DNA of 34,157 nt. It comes from an uncultured bacterium (GTDB lineage: Bacteria > Patescibacteriota > Minisyncoccia > Phycocordibacterales > GWA1-40-21). Positions 26,501 to 34,157 of this stretch are shown in pieces. The notes below the pieces were generated by a model. It searched no databases and was not told the origin of the DNA. It saw only the letters and a program-made list of their open reading frames with translations. Numbering within the stretch: the first letter of the stretch is position 1; every line of letters begins with the position of its first letter. Made by a program: the position numbers and the translations under genes. The stretch covers positions 76,002 to 110,158 of the forward strand of contig CAIKXE010000011.1 of the NCBI GenBank assembly GCA_903831305.1, in the 5' to 3' direction.

Positions 26501-27424
26501 TTAACTCTTCAAATAGCGATAAATGTCCTCCACGGCTTTGACCGCGTCACCGACGGCGATATTGTTCTGGCGGTAGAGGCCGTTCGTACAGTCACCAGCG
26601 GCCCAGATACCCGGTGTATTAGTTTTTTGATTCTTAGGATCAATGATGATTTCCTCACGCTCGTTGAGCTCCACCAGCCCATGCTCAATAAAATCTACCG
26701 ATGGGTTTGAGCCAATTTCCACAAAGATTCCACTGACTGGTAATTCAATTATTTCTCCAGTTTTTTTGTCTTTATAAATAATACCGGTCACAAATTTATC
26801 ACCTTTGATTTCAAGCATTTCCACATTCGTGACGCCTTTAACTTTAGGATTAGCGAGAACCTTTTCCATCATCATGGGTTCAGCTTTAAAGTCACTACGT
26901 TGGATAATGGTCACGGTCTTAGCATAGGCGGAGAGTTGGGCGGCGGATTCAAAGGCACTATTACCACCACCGATTACAGCTACATCCATATCGCCATACA
27001 TTGGACCATCACAAGAAGCACAGTAAGTGATACCCTTGCCTTCAAATTCTTCTGCTCCTTTGACCTGGATTTTCTTGCGGATATTACCGGTGGTGATTAA
27101 AATAGTTTTGGCCCCATACTCACTTTTGTCTGTTTTAATATTAAAGACACCATTACTTTTTGTAATATTAATAACCGTTTCCTTTTCTTTAATCAGAATG
27201 TCCTTAGAATAATGTTTTAAATGCTTTTCTAGGCGGTTATGAAGCTCCTCACCAGATACAGAAATATCACCAATCCAGTTCTGAATATCACTAGAAACAG
27301 CACTCTGTCCACGAAAACACTCAGTAATCAAAATAGCTTTTATCTTTTTGCGGGCTGAATACACTCCAGCTGCTACACCCCCAGGGCCCCCACCGATAAT
27401 TGCTAGATCAAATATTTCTGTCAT
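26501..27424 (-). CDS. trxB: Thioredoxin reductase-like FAD/NAD(P)-disulfide oxidoreductase
   Basis: IIGGGPGGVAAGVYSARK, redox YCASCDGPMY, VAVIGGGNSAFESA, GIWAAGDCTNG. Confidence 0.88.
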   Translation of the reverse strand: MTEIFDLAIIGGGPGGVAAGVYSARKKIKAILITECFRGQSAVSSDIQNWIGDISVSGEELHNRLEKHLKHYSKDILIKEKETVINITKSNGVFNIKTDKSEYGAKTILITTGNIRKKIQVKGAEEFEGKGITYCASCDGPMYGDMDVAVIGGGNSAFESAAQLSAYAKTVTIIQRSDFKAEPMMMEKVLANPKVKGVTNVEMLEIKGDKFVTGIIYKDKKTGEIIELPVSGIFVEIGSNPSVDFIEHGLVELNEREEIIIDPKNQKTNTPGIWAAGDCTNGLYRQNNIAVGDAVKAVEDIYRYLKS

Positions 27425-27430
27425 TTGAGT

Positions 27431-27436
27431 ATTTTA
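27431..27436 (-). promoter_or_regulatory. -10-like box (TGCTAAAAT) 6 nt upstream of trxB ATG
   Basis: Minus strand: GTGCTAAAAT-ACTCAA-ATG. Confidence 0.4.
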
Positions 27437-27461
27437 GCACACTTTTTTGTTTCATCACACC

Positions 27462-27581
27462 ACCACCTCGTCATCAGAATGCCACTCCTCCTAAGAATAG
27501 GAGGAGATGAAGCCCACCCGAAATTACGTCTCACTCTCCGCCTATCTTAGGAGGAGTACCGAGTCTGCGAGGGGAGGTGGT
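27462..27581. repeat. Intergenic palindromic element between ftsZ and trxB, related to the tsaD element
   Basis: ACCACCTC...GAGGTGGT ends, internal hairpin CTCCTCCTA-agaa-TAGGAGGAG (27485-27506), CCGAGTCTGCGAGGG motif. Confidence 0.65.
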
Positions 27582-27582
27582 A

Positions 27583-28779
27583 TTACTTCTTCTGTCTCCT
27601 TAGAAAGGCCGGGACGGCACCCCAGTCACTGTCATCATCAAAGTCATTTTTGATTTGTTTTTTGTCCTCGGTTGGAATTTGTGGTTGTGGCTGATTTGGC
27701 TGTACTTCCACCCTATTCTCCTTTTCCGTATTGCTACTGATTCCAAAACCGCCAAATAGTTTACCTTTTTTGTCTTCTTCTTTGTTCACCACAACACTAG
27801 AAAATAGGGATTTTTTGTTACTGTTATCAGAGAAGCCAGAAGCAATCACGGTGATTTTTAACTCGCCCTTCTTCAGTCTTTCATCATGGACGGTACCAAA
27901 AATAACTTTAGCATTAGGGTCAATGGATTCGGTGATCAGCTTGGCCGCATCTTGAATTTCAAACATAGTTAAGTCATCACCACCGGCAATGGAGAAGAGT
28001 ACGCCTTTGGCCCCAGCGATTGAGAGTTCTAGGAGTGGGGAACTGATGGCCAGTTTGGCGGCTTCAATGGCGCGGTTCTCACCTTGAGCGGTACCAATAC
28101 CCATGAGGGCGGAACCGGCATCAGCCATAACAGCACGAATGTCAGCAAAGTCGGTGTTAATAATACCAGGCATAGTAATCAAATCAGAAATACCTTCTAC
28201 GGCTTGCTTTAAAATATCATCGCACATGGCAAAAGCTTGCTTGGCGGTAGTCTCACGAGAAATGGTAGAAAGTAGGCGGTCATTAGGAATAACAATCAAA
28301 GCGTCCACTCCCTTGCGTAGTTCATCTAAGCTTTGTTCCGCTATCTTAACTCTCTGAATTCCTTCAAAGAAAAACGGTTTGGTTACCACTGCAACAGTGA
28401 GTACCCCCATCTCTTTTGCGATTTTAGAAATAAGTGGAGCTGCTCCAGAACCTGTTCCACCACCGGCACCGTAAGCAATAAAAATCATATCTGCACCCTT
28501 TAGGGCTTCCTGGATTTCCTCTTTGGTTTCTTCGGCCGCTCGTTTACCAAGCTCTGGATTCATACCCGTTCCTAAACCCTTGGTCAAGTTCTTACCGATA
28601 TGGATTTTTTTAGAGGCTTCAGAATTATGTAGGTCTTGAGCATCAGTGTTAATAGCAATAAATTCTACTCCTTTTACTTTGGAGTTTATCATGTGATTAG
28701 TAGCGTTTTTTCCGGAACCACCTACACCGATGACTTTAATTCTGGCAAATGCTTCTACCTCTGGTTTAATTTGTGGCAT
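27583..28779 (-). CDS. ftsZ: Cell division protein FtsZ
   Basis: IKVIGVGGSGKNATNHMI, GAGGGTGSGAAPLIS, NTDFADIRAVMADAG; C-terminal GAVPAFLRRQKK. Confidence 0.98.
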   Translation of the reverse strand: MPQIKPEVEAFARIKVIGVGGSGKNATNHMINSKVKGVEFIAINTDAQDLHNSEASKKIHIGKNLTKGLGTGMNPELGKRAAEETKEEIQEALKGADMIFIAYGAGGGTGSGAAPLISKIAKEMGVLTVAVVTKPFFFEGIQRVKIAEQSLDELRKGVDALIVIPNDRLLSTISRETTAKQAFAMCDDILKQAVEGISDLITMPGIINTDFADIRAVMADAGSALMGIGTAQGENRAIEAAKLAISSPLLELSIAGAKGVLFSIAGGDDLTMFEIQDAAKLITESIDPNAKVIFGTVHDERLKKGELKITVIASGFSDNSNKKSLFSSVVVNKEEDKKGKLFGGFGISSNTEKENRVEVQPNQPQPQIPTEDKKQIKNDFDDDSDWGAVPAFLRRQKK

Positions 28780-28866
28780 AATGAAATATGGCTGAATTTT
28801 CTTTCAGCAGATTAAAAGCTAATAAATTATTAAATATCCTTACTGAATAATAGCAAAAATAGTAGT

Positions 28867-30063
28867 CTAAGGCAAGAACTGTTTAAACCAGGAAAATATC
28901 CTTTTTATTAGTCCTTTGGGACTCACGGCCGCCCCACTTAGTGTGCCAAAGGAAAGCTCTTCATTACTGGATAAGCCCCAGATGCATAGGCCATAAGCCA
29001 CTGACCAGGAGGAATCTTTTATTTGGCAGTTTTTTAAGCTGGTATCAAAATTCATTTGGCCCAGTTTGGAAGGAAGTCTTAAGGTGGCTCGGGCTAGATC
29101 TTCAATGGTAGAGACGCCGGACGTTCCACCGGTTAGTATAATACCCGCTGGGAGTAAACCACTACGACCAAGTTTTTTCAAATGTGATTCAACTAAATCA
29201 AAAATATCAGAAAGCCGAGCTAAAATAATTTCTTCTAATTTCTTTTTAGGGTAACTAATATCTTTTTCGGTATTTATTTTTAGATCCTCAGCCTCTTCAA
29301 GCGGTATTTTTAATCCGAGGGCAATGTCATTAGTAATATCTGTACCACCGATGGGAAAGACTTCAAGGGAAATAGGTGTGTTGTTTTCAAAAACTACAAC
29401 GGACACTGTCTCGGAGCCAATGTTGGCCAGAACACAGCCGGCAATCTTTTGGGTTTTGTTTAAAATAACGACACTGCCAGCCAAAGGGGAAGCCATGATG
29501 TTTGTCACTTCAATCCCTAGGTCTTCCACGGTAGCAATCAAGTCATTTAGATGATGCTCCAAACAAGTGACAAATAAAGCTTTAACTTCAAATTTGATTC
29601 CCTTCATGCCGACGGGACGTCCCAGCACGGTCCGGCCATCTATCTTGTAAGAAATGGGGATAGTATGAATAATCTTTTTATTAATGGAGCTATTGGCGGG
29701 AATCTCACTTTCGGCAATGGATAAAACGTTTTTAACATCTATATCAGTGATTTCTGAGTCAGCTTGGGAGATAATCATAGAGCCATGAGAAAAAACACTA
29801 CTTAAACCAATACCGCCGACAGATAGATAGGCACGTTTGATTTTTATATTGGCTGACTTTTCTGCTTCCGCAATAGCAATCCCCAAGCTTCTGGTAGTAT
29901 CACTAGAGTTTATTATATAACCGTGACGCAGGCCACGGGACTCAGCAAAACCAGTGCCGATTATTTTATAGGAAGTTTTACCTTCTTCTTTGACACTTTC
30001 CGCTACCACAATTTTGATCTGGTAGGTGCCGATGTCTATTCCAACTGCAATTTTTTTTGCCAT
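28867..30063 (-). CDS. ftsA: Cell division protein FtsA
   Basis: VGIDIGTYQIKIVVAE, YLSVGG, LANIGSETVSVVVFENN, FPIGGTDITNDIALGLKIPLEEAEDLK, GIILTGGTSGV. Confidence 0.95.
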   Translation of the reverse strand: MAKKIAVGIDIGTYQIKIVVAESVKEEGKTSYKIIGTGFAESRGLRHGYIINSSDTTRSLGIAIAEAEKSANIKIKRAYLSVGGIGLSSVFSHGSMIISQADSEITDIDVKNVLSIAESEIPANSSINKKIIHTIPISYKIDGRTVLGRPVGMKGIKFEVKALFVTCLEHHLNDLIATVEDLGIEVTNIMASPLAGSVVILNKTQKIAGCVLANIGSETVSVVVFENNTPISLEVFPIGGTDITNDIALGLKIPLEEAEDLKINTEKDISYPKKKLEEIILARLSDIFDLVESHLKKLGRSGLLPAGIILTGGTSGVSTIEDLARATLRLPSKLGQMNFDTSLKNCQIKDSSWSVAYGLCIWGLSSNEELSFGTLSGAAVSPKGLIKRIFSWFKQFLP

Positions 30064-30125
30064 AATAATTTTTGGTGAATTCTCACCGTATTATATAACA
30101 AAAGCTTTTTGCACGCTAGGGGAAT

Positions 30126-30467
30126 TTAGATTTTAAACTGTTTTCGAAACTTTTCTTCCACCTTTTCCATCTTGGAGCCATGGTCATAGCCCTTGAGGTG
30201 GACGAGACCGTGGATATATAAAAACGCGAGGAAATTGTCATAGGTCCGGCCAAATTTAACCATCTCTTTTTTAGCTTCACTCTGGCAGATTAGAATCTCG
30301 CCACTGGTTTTGGATAGGGGGAAACTTAAAATATCTGTTGGCTTATTAATATTACGGTAAATCTGATTTAGCTTTTTTATTTCAGCCGGGGTAGTAAAAG
30401 AAAAGCTTAGTTCATAGTCTGAACCAAGCACTGCTTTCTTTATTTGATCAAATAGAATTTTAGACAT
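30126..30467 (-). CDS. ybeY: Endoribonuclease YbeY
   Basis: LNQIYRNINKPTDILSFPL and HGLVHLKGYDHGS (HGxxHxxGxDH). Confidence 0.92.
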   Translation of the reverse strand: MSKILFDQIKKAVLGSDYELSFSFTTPAEIKKLNQIYRNINKPTDILSFPLSKTSGEILICQSEAKKEMVKFGRTYDNFLAFLYIHGLVHLKGYDHGSKMEKVEEKFRKQFKI

Positions 30468-30715
30468 TAGGAACGCTTGTTGTCAGCCATCTTGCCCATC
30501 TTGATGAGCTCCAGGATCTCACCCTTTCTCTTTAGATTTTTAAGGGTGTTCATCTTTACTTTATAGAAAGAGAGGTCACGGAGAGTATATCTCTTGGAGC
30601 GGACTTTGGGCAATACACCAGAACCCTGCACTTTCTTGGTGAAGCGTCTGATAATACTTGTATTATTTTCGTTGGCGTTCTTTATTACTTCTACGTTTAT
30701 CATAGGGTGCATCAT
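30467..30715 (-). CDS. rpsU: Ribosomal protein bS21
   Basis: INVEVIKNANENNTSIIRRFTKKVQGSGVL...SKRYTLRDLSFYK; start within the ORF uncertain. Confidence 0.88.
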   Translation of the reverse strand: MMHPMINVEVIKNANENNTSIIRRFTKKVQGSGVLPKVRSKRYTLRDLSFYKVKMNTLKNLKRKGEILELIKMGKMADNKRS

Positions 30716-30742
30716 AGCACAATCTAGTAATTTTACAAGTCA

Positions 30743-30796
30743 AAAATAATCAAGGCTTGGCTTTGGGAATACCCAAGACCAATCTTTGATTATTTT
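30743..30796 (-). terminator. Strong hairpin terminator overlapping the HisRS-like gene stop codon
   Basis: AAAATAATCAA...TTGATTATTTT outer arms with inner CTTGG/CCAAG-type pairing; T-rich on the minus strand. Confidence 0.7.
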
Positions 30797-32028
30797 ACAA
30801 GCTTATTCAGATGATCCGCTAGTTCGGATATCTTGATAGTTTCTTGGGCGCGTGTAGCGGTATCACGGATCATGATGGTTTCATCCATCGCCTCTCTTTT
30901 TCCCATAATCAAAATGTAAGGTACTTTCAAGCGTTCAGCAGTAGCCATCTGACCAGCCATCTTGTCTCGGCCAAGAGAATGGTTAATAAAAATATTTTCC
31001 TGACGGAGAATATCAATCACTTTTAGGCTTTTGTGCTTGGCCTCATCACCAAGCTGTATAAAGAACACGGAGGTTTTTTTGATTCTAGGTAATTGTCTCT
31101 TTTCGCTCTCAGTCTTGAAATACAGTTTAGCACCGATCATTGGCACATCTTTTTTAAAACCCAGTTTTTTACAAGCTTGATCAGCGCGGAAACCGGTAGC
31201 AAGTGATTCATCAGCTAGACGCGGGTTTTCTGACTTTTGTTTGATTTCAAAGACAGTGCCAGAGGCAAAACGGCGGTCTGAGATTAGGCAATCATTTATC
31301 TTGTAGGGAATATCTAAACTTTCTAAATATTCTAAGACCTCTTTAAAGTGGGTACGGCTTTCATCAGATAAGCAGCCAATGGCCTTTGGCGCATCCTCCT
31401 TCAAAAGAGTGCATTTTTCATTTTGGCAGTTTAAAACAAAAAGTGGATCTTTCTTAAATTCTTGTCGGCAATGCGCCTGCATAATATTTATATGTTTACG
31501 GAAATACGCCGTGAGTTCGCGGACAAATTTAGAGCAGGATTCTCTATCACCTAGACTGTTTATTTCAATATATAAATTTTTATAACCGTTGTCTTGAAGT
31601 ATTTCTAGAGCCGTTTTAATCAGAATAGCTTCTGTGATGCTTTTGGGTGAGCCGATGATTTCCAGGCTGATCTTGCGGTGTTTACCGGGATTCTTTTCTT
31701 TACCTTCGTTAATGAAGCCGTTATAGGTGATCATCACTGGCTGAGGCATAATAGCCAGGTTTGAATTAAAGTAGTGGCGGAGTAAAGCTGATTTTTCTTC
31801 AGCTGTATTTTCAATTTTATCATTGGAACCGATGGTTAGAAGTGGTTCTCCGTCTTTTAAGGTCTTGCTGTTTGTATGATCTTCCTTCTCGATTTCAGGT
31901 ATCTCGATCGGCTGAAAACCATAATAAATAGCCGCCTCGGTGTCTTTATCAATATTTTTAAGATCCAAGAATTTTGATTCCTTTTTCTTGCCCTTAATTA
32001 TGTTTTTTTTATTGCTTTTTTGGGCCAT
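30790..32028 (-). CDS. Histidyl-tRNA synthetase-like protein with degenerate catalytic motifs
   Basis: LYIEINSLGDRESCSKFVRELTAYFR, DPLFVLNCQNE, LSDESRTHFKEVLEYLESLDIPYKIND, RRFASGTVFEI resemble the HisRS core; C-terminal anticodon-binding-like GRDKMAGQMATAERLKVPYILIMGKREA. Confidence 0.8.
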   Translation of the reverse strand: MAQKSNKKNIIKGKKKESKFLDLKNIDKDTEAAIYYGFQPIEIPEIEKEDHTNSKTLKDGEPLLTIGSNDKIENTAEEKSALLRHYFNSNLAIMPQPVMITYNGFINEGKEKNPGKHRKISLEIIGSPKSITEAILIKTALEILQDNGYKNLYIEINSLGDRESCSKFVRELTAYFRKHINIMQAHCRQEFKKDPLFVLNCQNEKCTLLKEDAPKAIGCLSDESRTHFKEVLEYLESLDIPYKINDCLISDRRFASGTVFEIKQKSENPRLADESLATGFRADQACKKLGFKKDVPMIGAKLYFKTESEKRQLPRIKKTSVFFIQLGDEAKHKSLKVIDILRQENIFINHSLGRDKMAGQMATAERLKVPYILIMGKREAMDETIMIRDTATRAQETIKISELADHLNKLVK

Positions 32029-32038
32029 ACTTTTAAGT

Positions 32039-32656
32039 TTAGTAATTATTGATTTGTCCAGGAAACAAACTCATCTGACTTAAAGGGAAAAGTCTAAAAA
32101 TTGGCCGGCCGGACACTAACTCCCTTTTTACCGGTCCCCAATAGCGAGAATCTGAGCTGAATCCACGATTGTCTCCTAAAACATAATATTCATCGGCTTT
32201 TAAGGTAACAGAAATGTCCGGCCTAAGTTTGGCAAGGGGATCAGTAGCAGATGTTTTTATATAAGGTTCATTTAGGATAAATTTATTTTTATCATTGGTG
32301 CAGTCTGATTGGCAGACCGTGACAATATTGTTTTTAATTTCAACGGTTTCTCCTGGTAAGCCAATTACTCTTTTGATAAAAAACTTTTTGGTGTCTAGTG
32401 GGTAATGAAAAATTAGGACTTCGCCTCTTTCCGGCCCTCTAAACTGGTAGGTAAGCTCATCTACAATTAAGTATTGTCCGTTAGCAAAGGTATCATCCAT
32501 AGATTGCCCGCTGACCAGGAAGGGCTGGGCCACATAAGCGCGGAAGGGAACCACTATAGCAATAGAAATAACCACAATTTGGATTATCTCACCCCAAAAA
32601 CTCTGGCGGAATTTTTTAAACATCCCTATTTCTTTATTTTCTTCCATTTCCGTCAT
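32039..32656 (-). CDS. lepB: Signal peptidase I
   Basis: FLVSGQSMDDTFANGQYLIVDE (Ser), FFIKRVIGLPGE (Lys), YYVLGDNRGFSSDSRYWG. Confidence 0.95.
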   Translation of the reverse strand: MTEMEENKEIGMFKKFRQSFWGEIIQIVVISIAIVVPFRAYVAQPFLVSGQSMDDTFANGQYLIVDELTYQFRGPERGEVLIFHYPLDTKKFFIKRVIGLPGETVEIKNNIVTVCQSDCTNDKNKFILNEPYIKTSATDPLAKLRPDISVTLKADEYYVLGDNRGFSSDSRYWGPVKRELVSGRPIFRLFPLSQMSLFPGQINNY

Positions 32657-32733
32657 TGTATTACATAATCACGTTTGACACAAGGAAAATTAAAATCTAC
32701 AATGTTTAAATAATAACTAATTAGGATATTTTT

Positions 32734-32806
32734 GAAAGTAAAAATGATTTAAATTTTTTTGTCCGGCACCAACCCGACTAAAAAAATTCAAATATTTCTT
32801 ACTTTC
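32734..32806. repeat. Long imperfect inverted repeat upstream of pth
   Basis: GAAAGTAAAAATGATTTAAATTTTTTT...AAAAAAATTCAAATATTTCTTACTTTC. Confidence 0.7.
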
Positions 32807-32822
32807 AGAAAGCAGTAAAAAT

Positions 32823-33425
32823 ATGTCAACAAATTATATTGTCGTAGGATTAGGTAACCCCGGAGAAGAATATGTAGAAACCAGGCACAATGTGGGCCGG
32901 ATGGTGCTTGATGCTTTTCAAAAAAGTTTGGCTTTGAAGGACTGGCAGTTAGATAATAAACTGAAGGCCTTAAGGATAGAAGCCAAGGTGGGGAAGAATA
33001 AGGCTTTGTTTTTAAAACCAGAAACTTTTATGAATAAAAGTGGGGAGTCCGTCAAACTTTTAATAAAAAGCAAAAAAGCCGCGGAGACTCTCATCGTGAT
33101 TCATGATGATTTGGATTTGCCACTCGGAAAGATCAAAATTTCTTTTGCTAAGAGTTCTGGTGGTCACAAAGGAGTGGAGTCTGTTATGCGGGCCATAAAG
33201 ACAGAAGATTTTATTCGGTTACGCTTAGGAATCTCTGGGGAAACGTCTAGTGGTAAAATCAAGAAGCCTGATGGCGAGGAAAAAGTGATTGACGCTATCC
33301 TGGGGGATTTCAAAAAGACGGAGGCATTAGAATTAAAGAAAACTATTAAACGAGCGGTTTTGGCTTTGGAACTGATTATTAAAGAGGGCCGGGAAAGAGC
33401 TACTAGTATGCTGGGGACGTTGTAG
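32823..33425 (+). CDS. pth: Peptidyl-tRNA hydrolase
   Basis: IVVGLGNPGEEYVETRHNVGRMVLD, FLKPETFMNKSGESV, VIHDDLDLPLGKIKI, SSGGHKGVESV. Confidence 0.95.
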   Translation: MSTNYIVVGLGNPGEEYVETRHNVGRMVLDAFQKSLALKDWQLDNKLKALRIEAKVGKNKALFLKPETFMNKSGESVKLLIKSKKAAETLIVIHDDLDLPLGKIKISFAKSSGGHKGVESVMRAIKTEDFIRLRLGISGETSSGKIKKPDGEEKVIDAILGDFKKTEALELKKTIKRAVLALELIIKEGRERATSMLGTL

Positions 33426-33590
33426 TTGCCTTTTTGACACCGTTCAAAGTATGACTTGTTATAAAGGTAGATTTGAGCTAACAGCAAAGTAATTTGTTTT
33501 AGTTTGACTTTTTTAAAGTTTTAATATATAATTTAAAAAGATTTAGTTGTCTCTTAATAGATACTTACTTATTTTTCTTAAAAAAAAGAT

Positions 33591-34157
33591 ATGGAAAAAA
33601 TAATCAATACAAAAAAATATATTTTATTTACACTAATTTTAGTAATAGTTTCTTTGTTTTTCTATGTGGAAATAGGTTCAAACGTTGCTGATGCTTATAT
33701 TACTAGTGGATCAATATTAATGAACTATGATTATGATGGTGGCGAGGATCCAGACTGTGTTGGTATGCCCACCTCAGGTAAGTTTATTGTTTGGGGTGAT
33801 CATAAAGGTTCAAGTAGTAGTCCTGCAGCTGGGCAATTTAATTTTTGTTTAAATTCTGCCGTTAAATATGCTAGCGGTTTATCTGATATTTCTGGACTAA
33901 ATATTTCTTATGAAAAAGTGGCAAGGCTCCCTTCGGGAGGAAATTTTACGGGTGAGAGCAATAAGACGTATTATACATATAGAGTTTTTTTTGAACCTAA
34001 GGTTTTAACTTTGGTGGCTTCTTGTACCGCTAACCCTAGCTCAGTGGAACCGGGTGACACCGTCACTTGGACCGTCACTGCCACTGGTGGTTTAAATCAA
34101 TATACCTATAACTGGTCAGGGACTGATGGTCTCACTGGTAGTAGCCGAAACATTTAC
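33591..34157 (+). CDS. Secreted protein with Ig/PKD-like domain, truncated by window edge
   Basis: Open frame with no stop to window end: MEKIINTKKYILFTLILVIVSLFFYVEIGSNVADA signal/TM, then CTANPSSVEPGDTVTWTVTATGGLNQYTYNWSGTDGLTGSS. Confidence 0.75.
   Translation, partial: MEKIINTKKYILFTLILVIVSLFFYVEIGSNVADAYITSGSILMNYDYDGGEDPDCVGMPTSGKFIVWGDHKGSSSSPAAGQFNFCLNSAVKYASGLSDISGLNISYEKVARLPSGGNFTGESNKTYYTYRVFFEPKVLTLVASCTANPSSVEPGDTVTWTVTATGGLNQYTYNWSGTDGLTGSSRNIY

Noticed and set aside
27583-30063. ftsA-ftsZ pair as something unusual
   Set aside because: Normal division gene order; no unexpected feature beyond the repeat downstream of ftsZ.
33164-33487. 107-aa ORF antisense to pth
   Set aside because: Overlaps confident Pth coding sequence; no motifs.
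1-34157. CRISPR array, rRNA genes or complete transposase
   Set aside because: No regularly spaced direct repeats, no rRNA-like sequence and no transposase/integrase motif seen in the reading frames.

Overview
The window looks like a chromosomal segment from an AT-rich, small-genome bacterium. I infer a Patescibacteria/CPR-like genome from compact genes, a short ValRS and the gene set; this is not proven. Housekeeping genes fill both ends: Hsp20, PrsW-like, valS, tsaD, Nudix, CYTH and an ABC exporter on the left; tRNA-Glu, tRNA-Ser, tRNA-Val, M29 aminopeptidase, trxB-like, ftsZ, ftsA, ybeY, rpsU, a HisRS-like gene, lepB and pth on the right. The most unusual part is a tightly packed six-gene operon at 10671-17177. 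It encodes a full-length GluRS, a SAM hydroxide adenosyltransferase (DUF62) family protein, an HPr-kinase-like P-loop protein, an MJ1255/MurG-like glycosyltransferase, a peptidase-S51-like protein, and a second GluRS paralog that has lost the HIGH and KMSKS motifs. The operon is flanked by an imperfect direct repeat (start of a short ORF, MNLD-IYTPLEE) and by short inverted REP-like motifs, which suggests an inserted or rearranged module. A divergently transcribed ATP-grasp gene lies at its right edge. Other notable items are palindromic elements inserted in-frame in tsaD, with a related copy between ftsZ and trxB; a zinc-ribbon protein with about four tandem excisionase-like HTH units; two adjacent orphan HExxH proteins; a bacterial SET+post-SET protein; a tandem histidine kinase pair without a response regulator; a degenerate HisRS-like protein; and several genes with -10 boxes 6-7 nt upstream of ATG, suggesting leaderless transcripts. 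All family calls come from reading motifs by eye. No database search was run.
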